From Umbilicaria muhlenbergii (Eukaryota; Ascomycota; Lecanoromycetes; Umbilicariales; Umbilicariaceae), in NCBI GenBank assembly GCA_000611775.1, contig KK106981.1:6222312-6286311 (forward strand): DNA of 64,000 nt, read 5' to 3'. The position numbers and the translations under genes were made by a program. How positions within the stretch are numbered: the stretch's first letter is position 1; each line of letters opens with the position of its first letter. Below are positions 44,801 to 57,153 of the stretch, piece by piece. The notes under the pieces are model-generated. The model worked only from the letters and a program-made list of their open reading frames with translations. It did no database searches and was not told the DNA's origin.

Positions 44801-46779
44801 GTGGACAACGCAGCACTTAGAGCACTTGTGTAGTCCCACGACAACGAGAAAGCTCCAAGGCCAGTCTTCGCTACACTATCCCAACTATCTCGCTCGTTCT
44901 TTGCTTTCGACGGATGCCACCACAGAGCCCCCGTATCGTCTCTGACAACGCGAATGTACGCTGTGAAAGAGAGTGTATCATTACGAAGAAGAGCTTGTCG
45001 TTGTAAAGGTTGGCGGTTATGGATTTCACTCCATGGTCCATGGAATCGTGTCCAGCCCCAATCTGGCGACTCGTCATCAAAATGATGCTCGCTTTTTCCG
45101 GGATATGAGACTCGTGGCTCCTGTGGATTATAAACAACACAGCCAATTTGTGCAGCTACCTCCCAGTGTTCTCGGTTTTCATTAGCATGATGAATGTCTA
45201 GGTGCCACGATCCTGTCACCATATTCCCTGGTGGTTCAATCACCATTAGCTCTGTGACTCTCTCAGACGCACCAGGCTCAATTCCGTCAAAAGTGTCAAC
45301 ACCGGATTGTCCTTCACGATTAACCTGCTGGGGCGGCGAGGCGTCTCGAATTTCATCGTTCGCCGGGGTAGAAGAACTGTTCTCAGCCGTGGGCACGTCA
45401 TGCTTCTCAGGAGGAGCCCTTGAACATTCAATGTATACACTAAGCTGTGAAGTTCCGTCGTTTCCTCTTGGAAAGTACTTGATATTCCAGTAGAAGCCTC
45501 CGATCAGGACGGATGGAGAACGCATGATCTTTGCCGTGTTCGGTTTATCGGGTGTGCCATTGACTCCCTCTACTGTCCAGTATATACGACCTTTTGCACC
45601 AGGAATGTATTCGGGGTCATCCAGCTCTTCGAAGAACAAACGCTCCCAGTGTTCATCTAATTTCCGATCAGCCATCATCATCCTGTGCACCTGGACTGTA
45701 CCTCCACTTACGATCCTCCGCGCTGACAAATTCGCGAGCTTGTTCACGATTCTCGATCTCCCTGAGTTGCTCCCCGCTAGCCTCCGATTGGTCTTCCTCG
45801 AATCTCGCCCAAAATGGATCGTCATCCTCTTCCCCGCTTTCCTGATCTCCACTATTATCGTCGTCTTCCTCTTCATGGACACTTGATTCAGGTGACATCG
45901 TTGGAGGTCCAGCTTGCCCAGTAGCTTCTGCGGCTGTATGATCTAAGTCTGCGCCAAACTGGGCACTTATTGCGGTAGAGTACCCACCCCGTTCTGGTGT
46001 ATGGGATGATGCGGAGCGCAATACACTTGAAACATCCGGTGGTTGCACTTCTGTAGGTGTGGCGACATTCTGACTGGACCCGGCAGAGTTGATGGTTGAT
46101 CCATTGGAGGTGATTCGGACGAGATCCTCGCCTTCTGTGGTCGAGTGAGGTCGTGTAGAAGAAGACATTTGTACGTCTATCAAAGGGTAAGAGTAAGCGT
46201 CGTCATCGTAGGGACGAAATAAAGGTTCAGCTTTGGCACTATACCTAAGAGATGAGAGGATGGATCGGCTTCATCAGCTAGCACCAGCATCCCCGTAAGC
46301 GGGTTATCAGGCGTGGTATCCATGGACTCTTCCGAGATGCCGTTAGCTTGGTGACGTGAAGAACCATTTGCCGAAACCTCGGGCATATCTCCGTCGGGCA
46401 AAGCCTCGTTATTGTCCATTTCCGCATCTATTCTATCATGTGCCTGCCCAACAATGTCCACTCCTGACGCTGGGCGGTCCCTGTCTGGTCTATTACCTCC
46501 TTGATCGTCTATTATGACAAGTGTGTCAGTCGCGGTGCCTTCCATTCTGTCGTGGTCTTGACCGTCGACTGAAGGGCCCTCTGCAATGGAAGTGCTAGCA
46601 TTCATTTCAGCTCTCCGGCGAGGTGAGAACGATGCAGGAGACTGTGAAGTATTCTGGTAACGCCTGGATTGCTGTTCCGGTGGTTGAGGTACGGGAGGAT
46701 AGGAGTGTGAGTGTTGGCTGTCATAGGACGAACGTGAGGGTTGGACGTTGGTCAGTGGATGACTGACAGCGACTTCCAT
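41888..46779 (-). CDS. MATH / USP-like (predicted inactive) / MORN / RING multidomain protein
   Basis: Six exons: 46779-46245, 46176-45712, 45656-43848, 43630-43133, 43082-42515, 42455-41888; 1480 residues, all junctions in frame. Residues 1-330 are disordered (Ser/Pro, then acidic). A MATH/TRAF-like domain, interrupted by a loop, covers about 334-580 (YWTVEG...GGFYWNIKYFPRG; TLSFTAYIRVV). About 600-885 resembles a ubiquitin-specific protease, but the usual Cys box is replaced by LSWDYTSALSAALSTWFHLK and the His box GHY by RNF (VVHDGDLEARNFCTIVRPNG), so catalysis is not expected. A ubiquitin-like or USP7-C-like region follows (EVPSSATCRDVQKHLAAVV). Near the end are three MORN repeats (YTGAFVAGQKWGRG, YTGNWVRDLPEGEG, YTGGWRRGKRFGKG), then a C3HC4 RING (CRIC...CGHVVACEEC...CPVC). 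Fungal relatives are annotated as MATH and UCH domain proteins. Role unknown. Confidence 0.82.
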
Positions 46780-47711
46780 CGTGAACGCTGTGAATGAGGC
46801 TCCGTCTATGGGCACAGCGTGAAGCAGTGGAAAAGGCGAGTCACGCAAGCAAGTGAATCATCCAAGAAAGTTGAGTTGGCCGCAACGAGATAGATAAGGG
46901 AGGTACCAGACGCTGTGGCAGAAGCAATCTCGGCAGCATATCCAAGGTGATTCGGATAGCTGAATTGGCCAGACTCCGGCCACGAACAGGCCGAATGGAT
47001 GGGAATCAATGGCACTAGCTTCCACAGCCGGCAAGATGCGGTAGTTGAAGATGAGGCCGTCTGGGGAGCCCAGCTGTGCATCCGCCGGCTACGGGACGCA
47101 AGTCAGCACACCCTCACACAAAGGTGTCGGAGCAAGGTAACCGCCTCAGGCCGCAACTGCACGCTGCGCGGCCTGCGCCCTGATTCACATGGATGCCTGC
47201 GCCCGCCCCACCCCACCGTTAGCTTACCGACTTAAGAGCTGGTCTGTGCGCAAATAAGGCTGGCATCGTCGCTTATAGCTTCCCGCTGGGTTGAAGGCGC
47301 GTGCGAACACGGCGAGCCAAGAGTGGAGAACAGAACAATTGTTACGGTGCAAAGATGTTCTGTTCTTCATGTCATTGATCGCGAGGAGAACTGGAGGTTT
47401 GGCTGTTGAATCATTACGACTTAGCGGCCCCATGATATTGCATGGTAAGCTGTGTCAGCTACAGGATGAGGGCGGCTAGTGTTACGTGACTCATCGGGAC
47501 TTCCTCAACCAGGCCGCTTCATACTGACTATCTCCCTACCTCATCCAAAATCCGTGACTCACTCCTCGATCCACAGTGGATCCGATAGTCAGCCAAGGTA
47601 TCTGGCGTGCAAAAGACTTAACCTACTCCCTCTCGGATCGACTCGCATGCCCCGCGGCTCTTTGAAGGTAGCAGTCAAGAAGGCTTTTCATGTTCAGCCC
47701 CGCCTTGGCGA
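46780..47711. other. intergenic region upstream of the MATH/RING gene
   Basis: Promoter side of the MATH/RING gene and 3' side of deoxyhypusine synthase. No gene recognised; two TGACTCA words are listed separately. Confidence 0.4.
47487..47561. promoter_or_regulatory. pair of TGACTCA (bZIP, Gcn4/Cpc1-type) sites
   Basis: TGACTCA at 47487-47493 and 47555-47561, 68 bp apart, about 700-780 bp upstream of the MATH/RING start. This word is the core of the amino-acid-starvation element bound by Gcn4/Cpc1. At this distance the link is weak. Confidence 0.25.
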
Positions 47712-48898
47712 TCAATCCATATCCTTCTTTCTGGCAGTTGCGAAAGTAGCAGCTACAATCATGGGGAACACCACCGTCGCTTCGGCGTACACCTGGTTTT
47801 TTGTCAGCAAGTACTTATGTCCACGAGCTTGGGAAGTATACCTTGACACTATCAGCGCCGACCTTGATCTTTCCCCAGCTCACGGCCTCGTCGGGTCTGG
47901 CACCAGCATCGCTGCCATCGAATTCTTGCGCTGTGTTAATATATACCGCGCTCTCCGCCCCATTGCGCATTAAGCAGGCATTCGCGATATGGTGCTTGAC
48001 CAACCCTCCACCCAGGATAATCATGCCTGCTCTCTTTGCACCCATAGCTATGTCGTTGATGCGTCGTATATCTCTCGTGATACTAAAATCGAGAACTTGC
48101 GGCGACGACTTGAACGTATGAAAGTAAAGCATGTCTCCCAAACTTCCGTCAGTCAGCGCAGGACAGAAGACCGGGATATCGTTCTTGTACGCCCAGTAAT
48201 ACACGGACGCCTCATGATTAATTTCTTTGCCGAGACGGTGGATCACTTTGCTCGGTGTCCAGACCAGAGGCTCCTCTGTGCTCTTGGAAGCTTCTTGTTC
48301 CTCCAGCATCTTATCGAAGATCGGTACGACCCAGTCTTCGAAGGCGCAATAATTACTGTTTGGCACAATCAGATTCCCAATCCGGTTCAAGCCTTTTGCA
48401 CGTAACTCTGCTCCTGGGGAAGCGAATGAGCCGAGATAGGTGGGTGCGAGGCATTTGATCAAATCTTCCTCAACGCCTCCCGCTGTTGTAACGATGGCCG
48501 AGACGTGGTTATGCTGGACGAGATATCGAAGAGTCTCACGCAGGCCTGACGAGATCAGATTCGAGGTGTAACCAAGAAAAATGGTGGTTTTTTGTCCTGT
48601 TTCGGGATCTCTCCATGCCCTCTGTAGCTCCGTCAGATTGACGTGATCCATCGGAGGCTGGAAATCATACCATGTCATTAATGATACGAATGGCATCCCC
48701 TACCGCACTCGCCTGAAACCCCATTTCCGCCATACCCGCCACGAGCTCGTTCACGGTGATGTCTCGTCCCTGATAATCATTGAACTCGATGCCTTTAACC
48801 ATTCGTACCCCCGGTGGCATGGGGTCTGACGGTTTGAGGACAGCATCCGTGGCTGCAGATGGCACATGACCATTTGGCGCCGCCCTGCCCGGCTCCAT
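47712..48898 (-). CDS. DYS1: deoxyhypusine synthase
   Basis: Three exons: 48898-48671, 48621-47842, 47792-47712, two introns of 49 nt each; 362 residues. The enzyme uses NAD+ to transfer the aminobutyl group of spermidine to one lysine of eIF5A, the first step of hypusine formation. Family segments: [60 protein letters not shown] and SLGDMLYFH, then [20 protein letters not shown]. The active-site Lys sits in [20 protein letters not shown]. Splicing both introns is needed: the first removes a run that would put extra residues before RAWRDPETG, the second restores the conserved end [18 protein letters not shown]. Length agrees with yeast and human enzymes. Confidence 0.96.
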
Positions 48899-50252
48899 GT
48901 GATCTTTTTTATATGGCCAATTGGAAGCCTGTCGGGTCTTCTTTTTGCGGCCAAGCGAGGATGGGATGGCGAAGTGGTGCAGAAAGCAAAAGCCTTTGGT
49001 GCGCGAATTGGATGTTCAGTCCCTTTCCTTCGGGCTCGACGGGCGCCTGGTATACCCCGGACGAACTCGATGTGGCTCAGATGAAGTAAAGTTAAGTTTG
49101 GGGTACCTATAGGCACAACAGTGGGATTCGAATTTTCCGCCCCGGGGGTGTTTCACAACGGTGGGTACAGGATCCGGAAGCTGCCTGTGTTCCCACTATG
49201 GTTTGATTCTCTGGATCCCAGCAGAACAATGCACGAGGCCAGTCCTCTTCCCGAGCTGCGAGCTCTTCGGAGAATCAAGACCAGAAACTGTTGCTTGCAC
49301 GCTCGTCAAGCTCACTGTACTACTCAACAGATCTACCATTATAGCTCACCCTCGGGCCGCTTGCTTCGTGATTGTGTGATGAATTTCTGGCATGCCGATA
49401 AGGGACGACGATGGAGTCAGCGGCTCCGACCCAGGGAAGCGCCTCAGCTGGCTTCCGCAAGGTACATGTACCTTAGCCGGCCTGCAAAGTGAAACAGGTG
49501 GCGGCTGCCGTGCAAGGGTGGGCCACATCATGCCGACTCGCTCGGGTCTAGTCCCGATGCAGCCGGTCGGCATCGAAAGGGACCTTGGCCTGTCCACGCG
49601 CCGGCCAATGGACGACGTCCCTCCGTTTTCTCTAGCGTCTTCCCACAATGCGCCTCGGTGGATCCACTCAATTATTAGCTTGAGATCTCCACGAGCGGCT
49701 TGAGGCTTTCCAGGTCAGTCTGCCCTCGACTCCCCCTTCATCCTTTGTCGCATTGGAAGCTTCTCATCGACCATCTCACGCGGCATGGCCTGCGATCCTT
49801 GACGCCTCTTCAACCTTGCACGGCGATTGGCTCGGCTCATCACGGTCTCTGATCTCAGTGAGCCAATCATCCTCGAACGAGTTCGTCCACGTCCGAACAA
49901 TCTGTCGCCCGGCGCATGCCGAACGACTCCATCGGCCGAAGCGCTTCCACACTACCTTACTGACCCCCGCGGGAAGCTTGAACCAAGACACCTTAGCCAT
50001 CAACTGATCCCATCAACTGATCCCATTAACTGGTCCCATTGACTGATCCCATCCCCGTCCCTCCTGGCCATTGATTGCACGTCATCTTCAGCCGTCTTTT
50101 GCTCGAGCATCCTCAGAGTACTATCGTCGACCGCCAACTTCAAGGGCTCCGCCAAGCATTCTCTCCGAACTCCAAACTCACACGGCCGTCCTCCAACGTC
50201 AGTCTTCTGGACAACTGAACAGCCACGTTTGATTCTGTCGGAATAATGTTCC
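48899..50252. other. divergent intergenic region DYS1 / SNT1
   Basis: 1.35 kb between two divergent genes. Apart from the 13-bp tandem repeat close to SNT1 I see no gene or RNA. Confidence 0.4.
49999..50050. repeat. four tandem copies of a 13-bp unit upstream of SNT1
   Basis: ATCAACTGATCCC occurs twice exactly and twice with changes (ATTAACTGGTCCC, ATTGACTGATCCC), in phase at 49999, 50012, 50025 and 50038. About 200 bp before the SNT1 ATG, so in the promoter or leader. Confidence 0.85.
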
Positions 50253-53200
50253 ATGTCGTCACATTACCCTCCATCGAATGCGGGCCAGTCTCGCTACCCG
50301 CCGCGAGAGCGATCACCACCCGGATTGGCCGATAGACGCTCTTCTACCTCGTATGGTGGACCTTTGGCGGCACGAATCACTGAACCTGCTCACCGGCCGA
50401 ACGATGCTCATCCCTACCCAGTCGCCGGAAGAGACTTCTCTTCCAGAGGACCTCCAAGGGGCCCGAAAGCTCAGGTCCTAGGAGTCAGGGGCAGCGGCTT
50501 CGCCTCGCGTGGAAGGGGCTTTTCTGGCCGTGGTGATTTCCGTGATCGCGAGTTTCGCGATACCCGAGACGTCCCCCCCCTACGGAGAGAAGGGGAGCGT
50601 GATGGGCCTCGAAGGGATCATCTGGAAAACAGGGAACGGCGAGTGTCCCCCGTCGCAAGGGCTCGTTCGAGATCTCCTTTCCCAAGAGATTTGCCGCCAA
50701 GAGATATCGATATCAGCCGTGCGAGGAGAGACTCTAGGGACGGTCCACTATCTGCAACGTCATCGCTCTCTGATGCGCCGCTGCCCTCAGCGCTCCGCGA
50801 CCGCGGCGGCTTTCGTGGACGGGGCAGAGGCGAGTGGGATGGGCGAGGCAGAGGAAGGAGTTCGCTCCTCGGGGAGCGAGATGTTTACCGCTCTAGGAGC
50901 CGTTCCCGCGAACGAACATGGGATCGTAATCCACGTGAGAACCGCGAGCATGTATTCGAAAGGCGAGAAGAGGGCAAACAGTACGAAAGAGAGGATCGAG
51001 AGCGAGAAGCCGAACGGTATAAAAGAGACAAACCTTCTTTTCGACCGGAATCTCGAAACTCCAGTGGCGTTCAGACTGCGCCCTCGACACCGCGTTCACA
51101 ATCAGCGTCCATTCCATCCCAAGCGAATCCGGATCGTTCAACGGCACAGAAAGGCCCTGTATCCAGTGTCGAAGTTGACCGGAGACCATCTGTTTCTGTA
51201 GCCGCACCGACTATTCTCGGAAACTTCAGAGATAGCAGCAGCACCGATATGTTTAATGCGCATCTTAAAACCTCGAGAGACCATTACGGGGGATCATTTC
51301 CCAAATCTCCGCCTGTACCGGGCCCACAGGTGCCTGCCTTTGGCTCAATGCTGACAGTCCAAAACCCATCGAGCAATAGCCAACCCCTATTGAACGAACG
51401 GGGACACCCACCAGGGTCGCAACGCTCGGAGCATTATGCTGCCGCGGGGAATGCCCCTAACGCCCCAAAGACCCAGCATCCCAGCCAGGCCCCCACAGGT
51501 CCAAGAGCAGAACAAGGGATCGAACGGCGCATAGCAGGTGATCAGGTAGACCAAGGGTACGGTAGACCTGACGACGTAAGGGGCGGCTATGTTCCATTAC
51601 CGACCCGAGCACCAGCCACTTTCAATGCTTCAACTGTCCAGAACAGTGGCGTCAATGGTTATATCCCTTTGCAGTCCGCAGCGCAATCGAAATCGGCTCC
51701 CAGTGCCCCATTCAGCCGATCCCTCGGCGCGCCGCCAGTAGTGCCAAAACATGGTTCCTTTGAAATATGCAGACCCCACGGAACAGAGACGGCAGATGGA
51801 TATGGTCGAAACACATCTGGCAGTACCCCCGTGAGGACGGCTCCCATCGTCAAACAATCAACAGCTGAACCTTCCTCTCAGCCAGCAGTAATGAAAATAC
51901 CCACGGGTCCTCGGGCAGAACGTGCACCTCTGACCATGAGACAACCGGCTCCTACTCCAGTCCGGGTGGCTCCAGCGAAAGCACCCCATCCACAATGGCA
52001 AACACAGTCGCGCGGAGGCAGTTTGCAATGGGTACGGCCTGGTTTGCCTATAAATACCCCACGGGCACCCTCTATTATGAGCAGTCTTCCAGCCAAAAGG
52101 GACTACGCTGGAGCTGAGAGAGCTCGAAGTGCGAGCTTCGATCAAGCCATCCACACCTCTCCACGTGGGATGTGGACCGGCGCGCCGATTCCGGTCAACT
52201 CACAGCCAACAAGGCCCATGACTGCAGAGCAGCAGCATGAGGAAACGATCGCCAAGGATGAGCACATCAAGCAAGAGATATCGCGGGCAGATCTCGACGT
52301 TGTCAATGCATCTCTCAGAGATCATGTTGATATGTCACCAAGCGTTATTTCACCTGTCGAGAAAATTGACGTAGATTCGGTTGATATAAATGACGAGGAT
52401 GAGGCCATGGATCTCGACGAAGAAGATTACAAGGAAGCCGAGCGCAAATTTGAACACGACATGAAAGAGTTGAATGCTCAAAGGCCCGCAACTCCGCGCC
52501 ACCATCCAGTTCTGTTAGAATTACTGGAGGAGCTTGATGCACTAGCTAGTGCCGCCGAGGACATTGCAAATGGCATTTCAGCTGATATGGTCGAGCAAGA
52601 AGCGACCGTCATTACTGCGAAAACAGCCCTTGGCCTCCCATCGCCCAAGTCCGAAAACGTTGATGATGTACCGATGGGAGAGGAGAGTAAAATCATACTT
52701 CGCGAGGATACATTGCACAGGAGTAAAACCCCGCCGGTCGAGAGCCTGCCTTTCCTCATCTCAGCACCCCTGACGCCTTTCACGGATCTTGGAGCCTTGC
52801 AAGAGAATATCGAACAACACGAGAGAATCAAGGAGAAGATTAGAGAAGAAATTGCGGCCCGACGACAAGAGGTGGTGACGGTATTTGAGAGACTCAGGAG
52901 AGAGTACTCCCAGCTTTACAAGCCGTGGAGACTTCACGTGATAGCGCTAGACGAGCAGGGAAGCGCCGAGAAAGCCATGACCACTGCTCCGCCATCTCCG
53001 ATAGCTGCAACGTCTCCCGTCGTCACGCCCGCTCCAATCATTGAAGGCAGAAGGGCCGGGAAATTCGATAGTGAACTCGATCTACAGAGGGCTCTCAAAG
53101 AGAGTGCACAAGCTGCCAAAGAGGAAGAGGAGCGGCGTGCCCAGGAGGCAGAAGCACTAGCCGACACTCACAAGTCCGAGAAAGAGGCCATTATTCCAGA

Positions 53201-54802
53201 CATGTTAGACCACTATGAAAGTAAAAACCGAGTATTCAAGGATACCAATCAACTTGTGGACGCTCGCTTCGCATTGGATGTATTCGCTTTCGTCCCACCA
53301 CAGGACGATTTTACACCCGAGGAACAGAAAATCTTCATTGATAATTTCTTATCTCACCCAAAGAAATGGGGTAAGATTGCAGAAGCACTTCCGGGACGCG
53401 ACTATAAACAGTGCATTGAGCATTATTATCTAACCAAGGAGGAGGCGAAATATAAGCTCAAGCTGAGCCGTAAATGGAATAAAAGAGGGCGCAAGGCCGG
53501 TCGAGGTATACAAACTCGTCCTAAGTCTAATGCACTGATGTCGGATCTTGGGGCTCGTCCGGATCTGTACGATGGAGAAGAGTTCGACTCAGCACCGGCT
53601 CAAACAGCTGTCACAGACACTGGACGGCCGAAGCGCGCAGCAGCCCCGGTTTTTGGAGAGGTGTCTGGTGAAGTAGATCCTGTCACACCAATGCAAACGC
53701 CGGGCCGGCGCGGTGGAATTACAAACAGGGGCGGTGAACTAAACGGAGAGCCTGGGTCAGAACGTCCTGCTACAAAGCGTCCCAAGACCGCCCAGGGCAG
53801 GGGAAAGGGTTCAAAGCCTGTAAAAGCACCATTGCTAGCCGCAGCTCCAGGACCATCTCCGCAGAAGAGCGATAGAGAAGAAGGACCTATCAGGAACAAG
53901 CCGCCGAAGCTCGAAGGTGAGCAGAGGGCACGAGAACTGGAAGGAGCACAATTACTTGCGCATCTTCAGACCGGCCAGGGGACCGTGATGACGGAACCTC
54001 AATCCAACTACACCGAGCATTGGCTTGGTGGTACGCGTACCTCCTTGAATGTGCAGAGCCAGACTCCGAGGCAACAAGTACAACAGCAGCAACAGACTCA
54101 GCAGCTGCAGCACGAGCTCTCAAGCCAGCAACAGAGGAGCGCGCCACAAACTTCCAGCTACTGGTCAGTACCTGAACAGCAAGATTTCTACGGTCTAGTC
54201 GCCCATTTTGGCACTGACTGGCAGGCCATCGCAAACTACATGAAAACCAAGACACACATAATGGTATGCCAACATTTCCCCTGGCTTACCTTGTAGCTAT
54301 GGTGGCAAAGTCCAAAGACTAACGACAAACAGGTCAAGAATTATTACTTCCGCCTAGTTGAGAAAGGCGATCTAGGTATTGAACAAGCCGCTCAGGAGGC
54401 CGATCGTAGAATCAAAGCTGGGGAAGACATGGGTCCTCCACCTACAGGGATCCCAAAGCGACGAAATGAGTTAACTCCTCAGATAACTACGCCTCGGCCC
54501 TTGGCGCCAGTTGGTGATAATATGATCATAGACGTTGAGCATGATTCACCCAGGTTGAACCCTACCATGGCAATCCAAGCATCTCCACCTCAATACACTC
54601 AGGTTCGACCAAGATTTCAAGCTCTTGCCCAAGCAGAACCTGCATCCGCAGCAATTTCTCCGCGGCTCACAGCACAAGTTGTGGCCGACGCACCCGCACG
54701 AGCGCATGTTCAAACCCAGCAGCAACGGGCTTCGCACCTTCATGGGCCCCAAGCAGGATATTTTCCTATAGAGACTCGTCCAATCCGTCAGGCTCAGCCG
54801 GT

Positions 54803-54856
<54 letters not shown>

Positions 54857-55057
54857 GCAACGACAAATGGAGCTGCAGCAACAGCAACGACAATTAGAGC
54901 AGCAACAGCAGCACGAGCAGCAGCAGATTCAAGAAGAAAATCGAAGGCAGGAAGCAAGACACCGGCAACATATCCAGCAGCAGGAGCGAGAGGCGCTGCT
55001 GCTGCCACAACTGCAACAGCAACAGCAACAACAGCAGCAGCAGCAACAGCAGCAACA

Positions 55058-55115
<58 letters not shown>

Positions 55116-56408
55116 CAACAACAGCAACAGCAGCAGCAAGCTTCAAGTAGGTATCAACAACCAGTACAGACTCTGCAGACTACAATACCACCGCCGCAAT
55201 ACGCTCAGAGTCAGCAGCCCGCGCCTCCCCCGCAAATCAGAATAGCCCCATCGCAGACAGAGACAGAAAAGAGGCCTCGTCTGATTGCGCAGCAACAACA
55301 GCAACCACAAGCGGACCCCGCACCTCCTATGCATCGACTGAACTCACATGGGCAAACGGTCTATGGCCCGGGACCTGTGCGGTCACCAGCAATTGCACGA
55401 CCACAATTAGCGACATCACCTCCCACAGAGATCGCACGACCAAGTTCTGTACCGGCTAGTGCTTCCTCCCAGCAAATCCCTCGTCCATCTGCTCCCCCGA
55501 AGAGATCCAATATAATGTCAATCCTCAACGACGAGCCAGCAGATTCGCAACCACTCAAAAGACATAGTGAGCCTCAGGTCGTTGCTGCCAATCCACCACC
55601 CCAATCACCTGCTAGTTCTTTTCAGATGTACCAACAAGTAAACCAGCCCATACCACAGCTTCATCGTCGAGATCAACCCACTGAATCAGGCATTATCCCA
55701 CGTGATCACCAGCGACCGCAATTCGGGCAGCCGAGTCAGCAGCAACAGCAGGCTTCCCACACACGAGAGCACTCGGCCAACTGGACAACCGCGGTACCAC
55801 GAGCCTACCATGAGGCAAGGCCTAATTACCAAACCCAACCAGTCCACTCACCGCAACAGCAAGCCACATACGGCCAGCAAGCGCTCCCATCGTTCCAGCC
55901 GCTACAGCCAAACCGCGTCGCCAGCCCGCCCGCACCACCATTCCCCACCCATTCACGAGCCTCATCCTACAACGCCATGCAACCGCACCCGCACCACACG
56001 CCCCCACCCTCACATATCCCCCTGCTCCAACACCAACATCAACACCAACAACAACAACAACGTCTCGCCTTCGCCGCCCAGCAATCTCAACCCCCGCCGC
56101 CGCCGCCGCCGCCGCAGCAGCAGCAGCAGGACCTAGATCCGCAACAACAGGCGCGGTTCTTCTACGAGCAGCAGCAAAGGCAGCAGCAGCAGCAGGAACA
56201 CGCCTTTCGGAAACAGGAGGAACAGCGGGCGAGGGAGTTGCAGCGGCAGGAGGAACAGCGGGCGAGGGAGTTGCAGCAGAGGCAGCAGCAGGATTTGCTG
56301 GCGCGCGAGAGGGAGAGGGAGAGGGATGGAGGCGGAGGGGGGAGGAGAGGGTATACGGGGACGCCGGAGTTGGGGTGGCGGGGGGAGGGGGGGAGGTATG
56401 AGCGATGA
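50253..56408 (+). CDS. SNT1: Snt1-like SANT-domain subunit of the Set3 histone deacetylase complex
   Basis: Two exons: 50253-54263 and 54333-56408 (69-nt intron); 2028 residues. The N-terminal 700 residues are disordered and Arg/Ser/Pro-rich. A conserved coiled stretch (ENIEQHERIKEKIREEIAAR) leads to the first SANT domain (about residues 1025-1075: DDFTPEEQKIFIDNFLSHPK, KWGKIAEALPGRDYKQCIEH). The second SANT domain spans the intron: SYWSVPEQQDFYGLVAHFG, then ANYMKTKTHIM joined to VKNYYFRLVEKGDLG. This tandem-SANT layout is that of yeast Snt1 and animal NCoR/SMRT, scaffolds of Set3C-type deacetylase complexes in the nucleus. The C-terminal third is Gln/Pro/Ser-rich with extreme polyglutamine (about 1494-1606) and ends in QRARELQRQEEQ-type repeats. 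Confidence 0.9.
54804..55139 (+). repeat. CAG/CAA polyglutamine microsatellite in SNT1
   Basis: Two blocks of almost uninterrupted CAG and CAA codons, about 54804-54860 and 55014-55139 (over 40 consecutive Gln in the second), linked by Gln/Arg/Glu-rich coding sequence. Mixed CAG and CAA codons make it more stable than pure CAG. Confidence 0.95.
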
Positions 56409-57153
56409 GCGATGATGGGGGGGTGGCATGACTGGTCTCGGGGTGGCGTGGGTTCGATTGGTTTTTGGGATTTTGCGTGGGGTTTTTTGCGGGGGGTTGG
56501 ACCGGACGGTGGGGTTCGGCTTATGTACTGGGTGCAAGGGGGGCCCGGGGACCTTCCTGATGCGCGATCATGCGTGTAGATTCGAGCGTGTGAGTAGACG
56601 GTTTTTGAGCACCATCACACTTTTCAAGAACGCTTTAGTTCTTTTGGGATGGTGATGGGGATAACGCTATCTGAAGAGTGTTTGACTTGAAGTGGGATTG
56701 CGTGTTTGAAACCGCTTTTTGGAGAACTGAAGCTGGCTTTCTTCGTGTTGGGTGGGAGTGATTGCCAATGTGGTGAGGCTGTGATAATTGTTGGGGATGG
56801 GAGATGGTATTTGGGCAATCTCGACCAATTCAGACAAGATTAAACAGTTGTAGCTGTGGTAATCAGTGATAGCCAGACATTACCCATCACGCAAAAGCGC
56901 AAAAAGCGCCCTGGCTAAAGTACCGCAGTGAAAAGACAGGCGCACCCATGTCCCAACTCATCTTCCCGCAGTAACTGGTCACCCCATCGGGGCAAATAAG
57001 CTACTCAATTTGGCTATCAACTTTCCCTTCAAGCTCCCTCCTACCAGCTATACAAAGCTTCCCCTCCTCATAAAACCACCTCTTCGTCGCCCCCCAACTA
57101 CTTCTCCCCACTCTTTCTCAGCCACCCGACCGCCTCACACCAAACCCCCCCCC
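56409..57153. other. convergent intergenic region SNT1 / RFC3
   Basis: 3' regions of both genes; G-rich just after SNT1, C-rich before RFC3. No gene recognised. Confidence 0.45.

Noticed and set aside
54766-55146. Polyalanine and polyleucine frames on the minus strand
   Set aside because: Alternative readings of the CAG/CAA repeat of SNT1.
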